DNA of 64,000 nucleotides from JAYZDF01 sp036337945 (GTDB lineage Bacteria; Myxococcota; Kuafuiibacteriia; Kuafuiibacteriales; Kuafuiibacteriaceae), in NCBI GenBank assembly GCA_036337945.1, contig JAYZDF010000089.1:1-64000 (forward strand), in the 5' to 3' direction. Both the position numbers and the translations under genes were made by a program. Every line of letters starts with the position of its first letter. Position 1 is the stretch's first letter. The notes below the pieces were generated by a model. The model was not told where the DNA came from and did no database searches. It saw only the letters and a program-made list of their open reading frames with translations. Below, in pieces: positions 63,103 to 64,000 of the stretch.

Positions 63103-64000
63103 CTACTCGAGGTCCTTAAGTTCAGAATATCTGAAGTCGCGAATTGTAGGGTCAGTTCGAACTCGAATATTCTTTGTCACCCCCGAAAAATCACCTTCAG
63201 GATGCTGCACATCGTCATCCTCTGCAATTGTATCTACAGCACTCACAGCAGCAGGATTTCCTTGAAGCGGTCTCCCCCCAACCGTTGCTTCCTCGCGGTT
63301 ATTCGCAGGAATCTGATGACCCACGGAAGCGCTCGGCGCACGCGGCGGATGAATTTTCCGGAACAAGTCGAGCGGATTTATTTTGTTTGGCGCAGCAAGC
63401 CTTTCTCTCACCTCGTCCATCGAGGCGGGACGTTTCTCCGGTTCAAAGGCGATCATCGAATTTACTAGGTTTACGATATCAGAGGGACAGTCAGGCCTCT
63501 CAACAGCAGGAGACGGCAAACCTTTTTCCTGTTGGATTCTCATTTCAATGGCAGACAGAAGCGGATTGGCTACGGGTTCTAACTTGTATGGGAGTTTCTT
63601 TGTAAGAAGCCGATACAAGACGATACCCAGGGCGTATATGTCACCGGCCGGCGAGCCTCTCTCTCCATCAATAATCTCTGGCGCGAGGTAAGTCGGGGTA
63701 CCCACGGTTGTCCCTGTAATGGTCAACTTTTCGGAGTCCTCACCCAGGGCCAGACCGAAATCGACGAGTTTTACAGTCTGACCATCTGAAAGAACAAATA
63801 TGTTCCCAAGTTTCACGTCTCGATGTGCAACTTCTCTAGAGTGCGCGTAGCTAAGCGCTGATGACACCTGAGACAGAACAAAGCGTATATAGTCTACCGG
63901 CCAGGGGTGCTCATCCAGTGCGATTAACGCCGCAAGCGAATTCCCCTCTAGGAGCTCCATAGGCAAGAAAAGACGGCCCGCTTGCTCAAAAGCAGGCAAT
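63103..64000 (-). CDS. Hanks-type Ser/Thr protein kinase (partial)
   Basis: The C-terminal 298 or so residues of a kinase; the N-lobe with the Gly-rich loop and ATP-binding Lys is cut off by the right edge of the window. Seen are the hinge (LFLPMELLEGNSLAALI), the catalytic loop HRDVKLGNIF, DFGLA, GTPTYLAPEII, and GDIYALGIVLYRLL. All are intact, so it is probably active. After the kinase domain comes a Pro/Ala-rich and acidic disordered tail of about 100 residues (TIAEDDDVQHPEGDFSG), without a membrane helix to the stop. The 3' end is convergent with the propeller gene, 2 bases apart. Confidence 0.92.
   Translation of the reverse strand, partial: LPAFEQAGRLFLPMELLEGNSLAALIALDEHPWPVDYIRFVLSQVSSALSYAHSREVAHRDVKLGNIFVLSDGQTVKLVDFGLALGEDSEKLTITGTTVGTPTYLAPEIIDGERGSPAGDIYALGIVLYRLLTKKLPYKLEPVANPLLSAIEMRIQQEKGLPSPAVERPDCPSDIVNLVNSMIAFEPEKRPASMDEVRERLAAPNKINPLDLFRKIHPPRAPSASVGHQIPANNREEATVGGRPLQGNPAAVSAVDTIAEDDDVQHPEGDFSGVTKNIRVRTDPTIRDFRYSELKDLE

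Noticed and set aside
1..64000. CRISPR array, tRNA or rRNA genes, insertion sequences
   Set aside because: I saw no regularly spaced direct repeats, no tRNA-like cloverleaf sequence, no rRNA stretch and no transposase motif. This was a visual scan and could miss short elements.

Overview
The window looks like a chromosomal piece of a Gram-negative, Myxococcota- or Bradymonadales-like deltaproteobacterium. This is inferred from gene content, not from a marker gene. The signs are many lipoproteins with Cys-rich, FG-GAP and IPT/TIG modules, Hanks-type Ser/Thr kinases, a type IV pilin, a MYXO-CTERM-like tail and menaquinone rather than ubiquinone genes. Base composition looks close to half GC by eye. 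Coding is dense on both strands, in short operons with many 4-base ATGA overlaps. I found no tRNA, rRNA, CRISPR array, insertion sequence or phage genes. The first and last genes are cut by the window edges.

Layout. 1-5075 (minus): a TPR-like protein and two paralogous surface lipoproteins. 5189-7463 (plus): two lipoproteins. 7460-11660 (minus): lipase-like lipoprotein, ABC ATPase, ABC permease and a small anchored protein. 11695-17284: two GT-C-like polytopic membrane proteins on opposite strands, the minus one coupled to a long-chain acyl-CoA ligase. 17403-21813: MltF-like lytic transglycosylase with a PEGA-like membrane protein, divergent from a Ser/Thr kinase. 21824-24672: a secreted coiled-coil protein, an AbiTii-like protein and a patatin-like protein.

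25114-29115 (plus) is the most unusual part: four tightly packed genes for a Fic-fold protein without the Fic catalytic residues, two paralogous left-handed beta-helix proteins, and a trypsin/HtrA-fold protein without a recognisable catalytic triad. I offer this as a candidate undescribed system whose two terminal members look like pseudoenzymes. 29332-35130 is a lipoquinone operon: polyprenyl synthase, menG, menF, menD, menA. A type IV pilin follows, then an AtoE-like transporter and a lipoprotein with its own promoter.

38793-46757 (minus) is a probable eight-gene operon: DEAD-box helicase, an unknown protein, a HEAT-repeat/cyclophilin lipoprotein, a CpaF/VirB11-like protein that has lost the Walker A motif, a TPR protein and three small proteins. 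46912-57846 holds a VWA lipoprotein, two paralogous Cys-rich lipoproteins on either side of a YbdG-like mechanosensitive channel, a six-fold IPT/TIG lipoprotein and a zinc-ribbon/unknown pair. 57957-64000 holds a zincin lipoprotein with a MYXO-CTERM-like end, a FecR-domain protein divergent from a PQQ-type beta-propeller protein, and a partial Ser/Thr kinase. Start sites were often revised from the longest frame; the reasons are in the entries.
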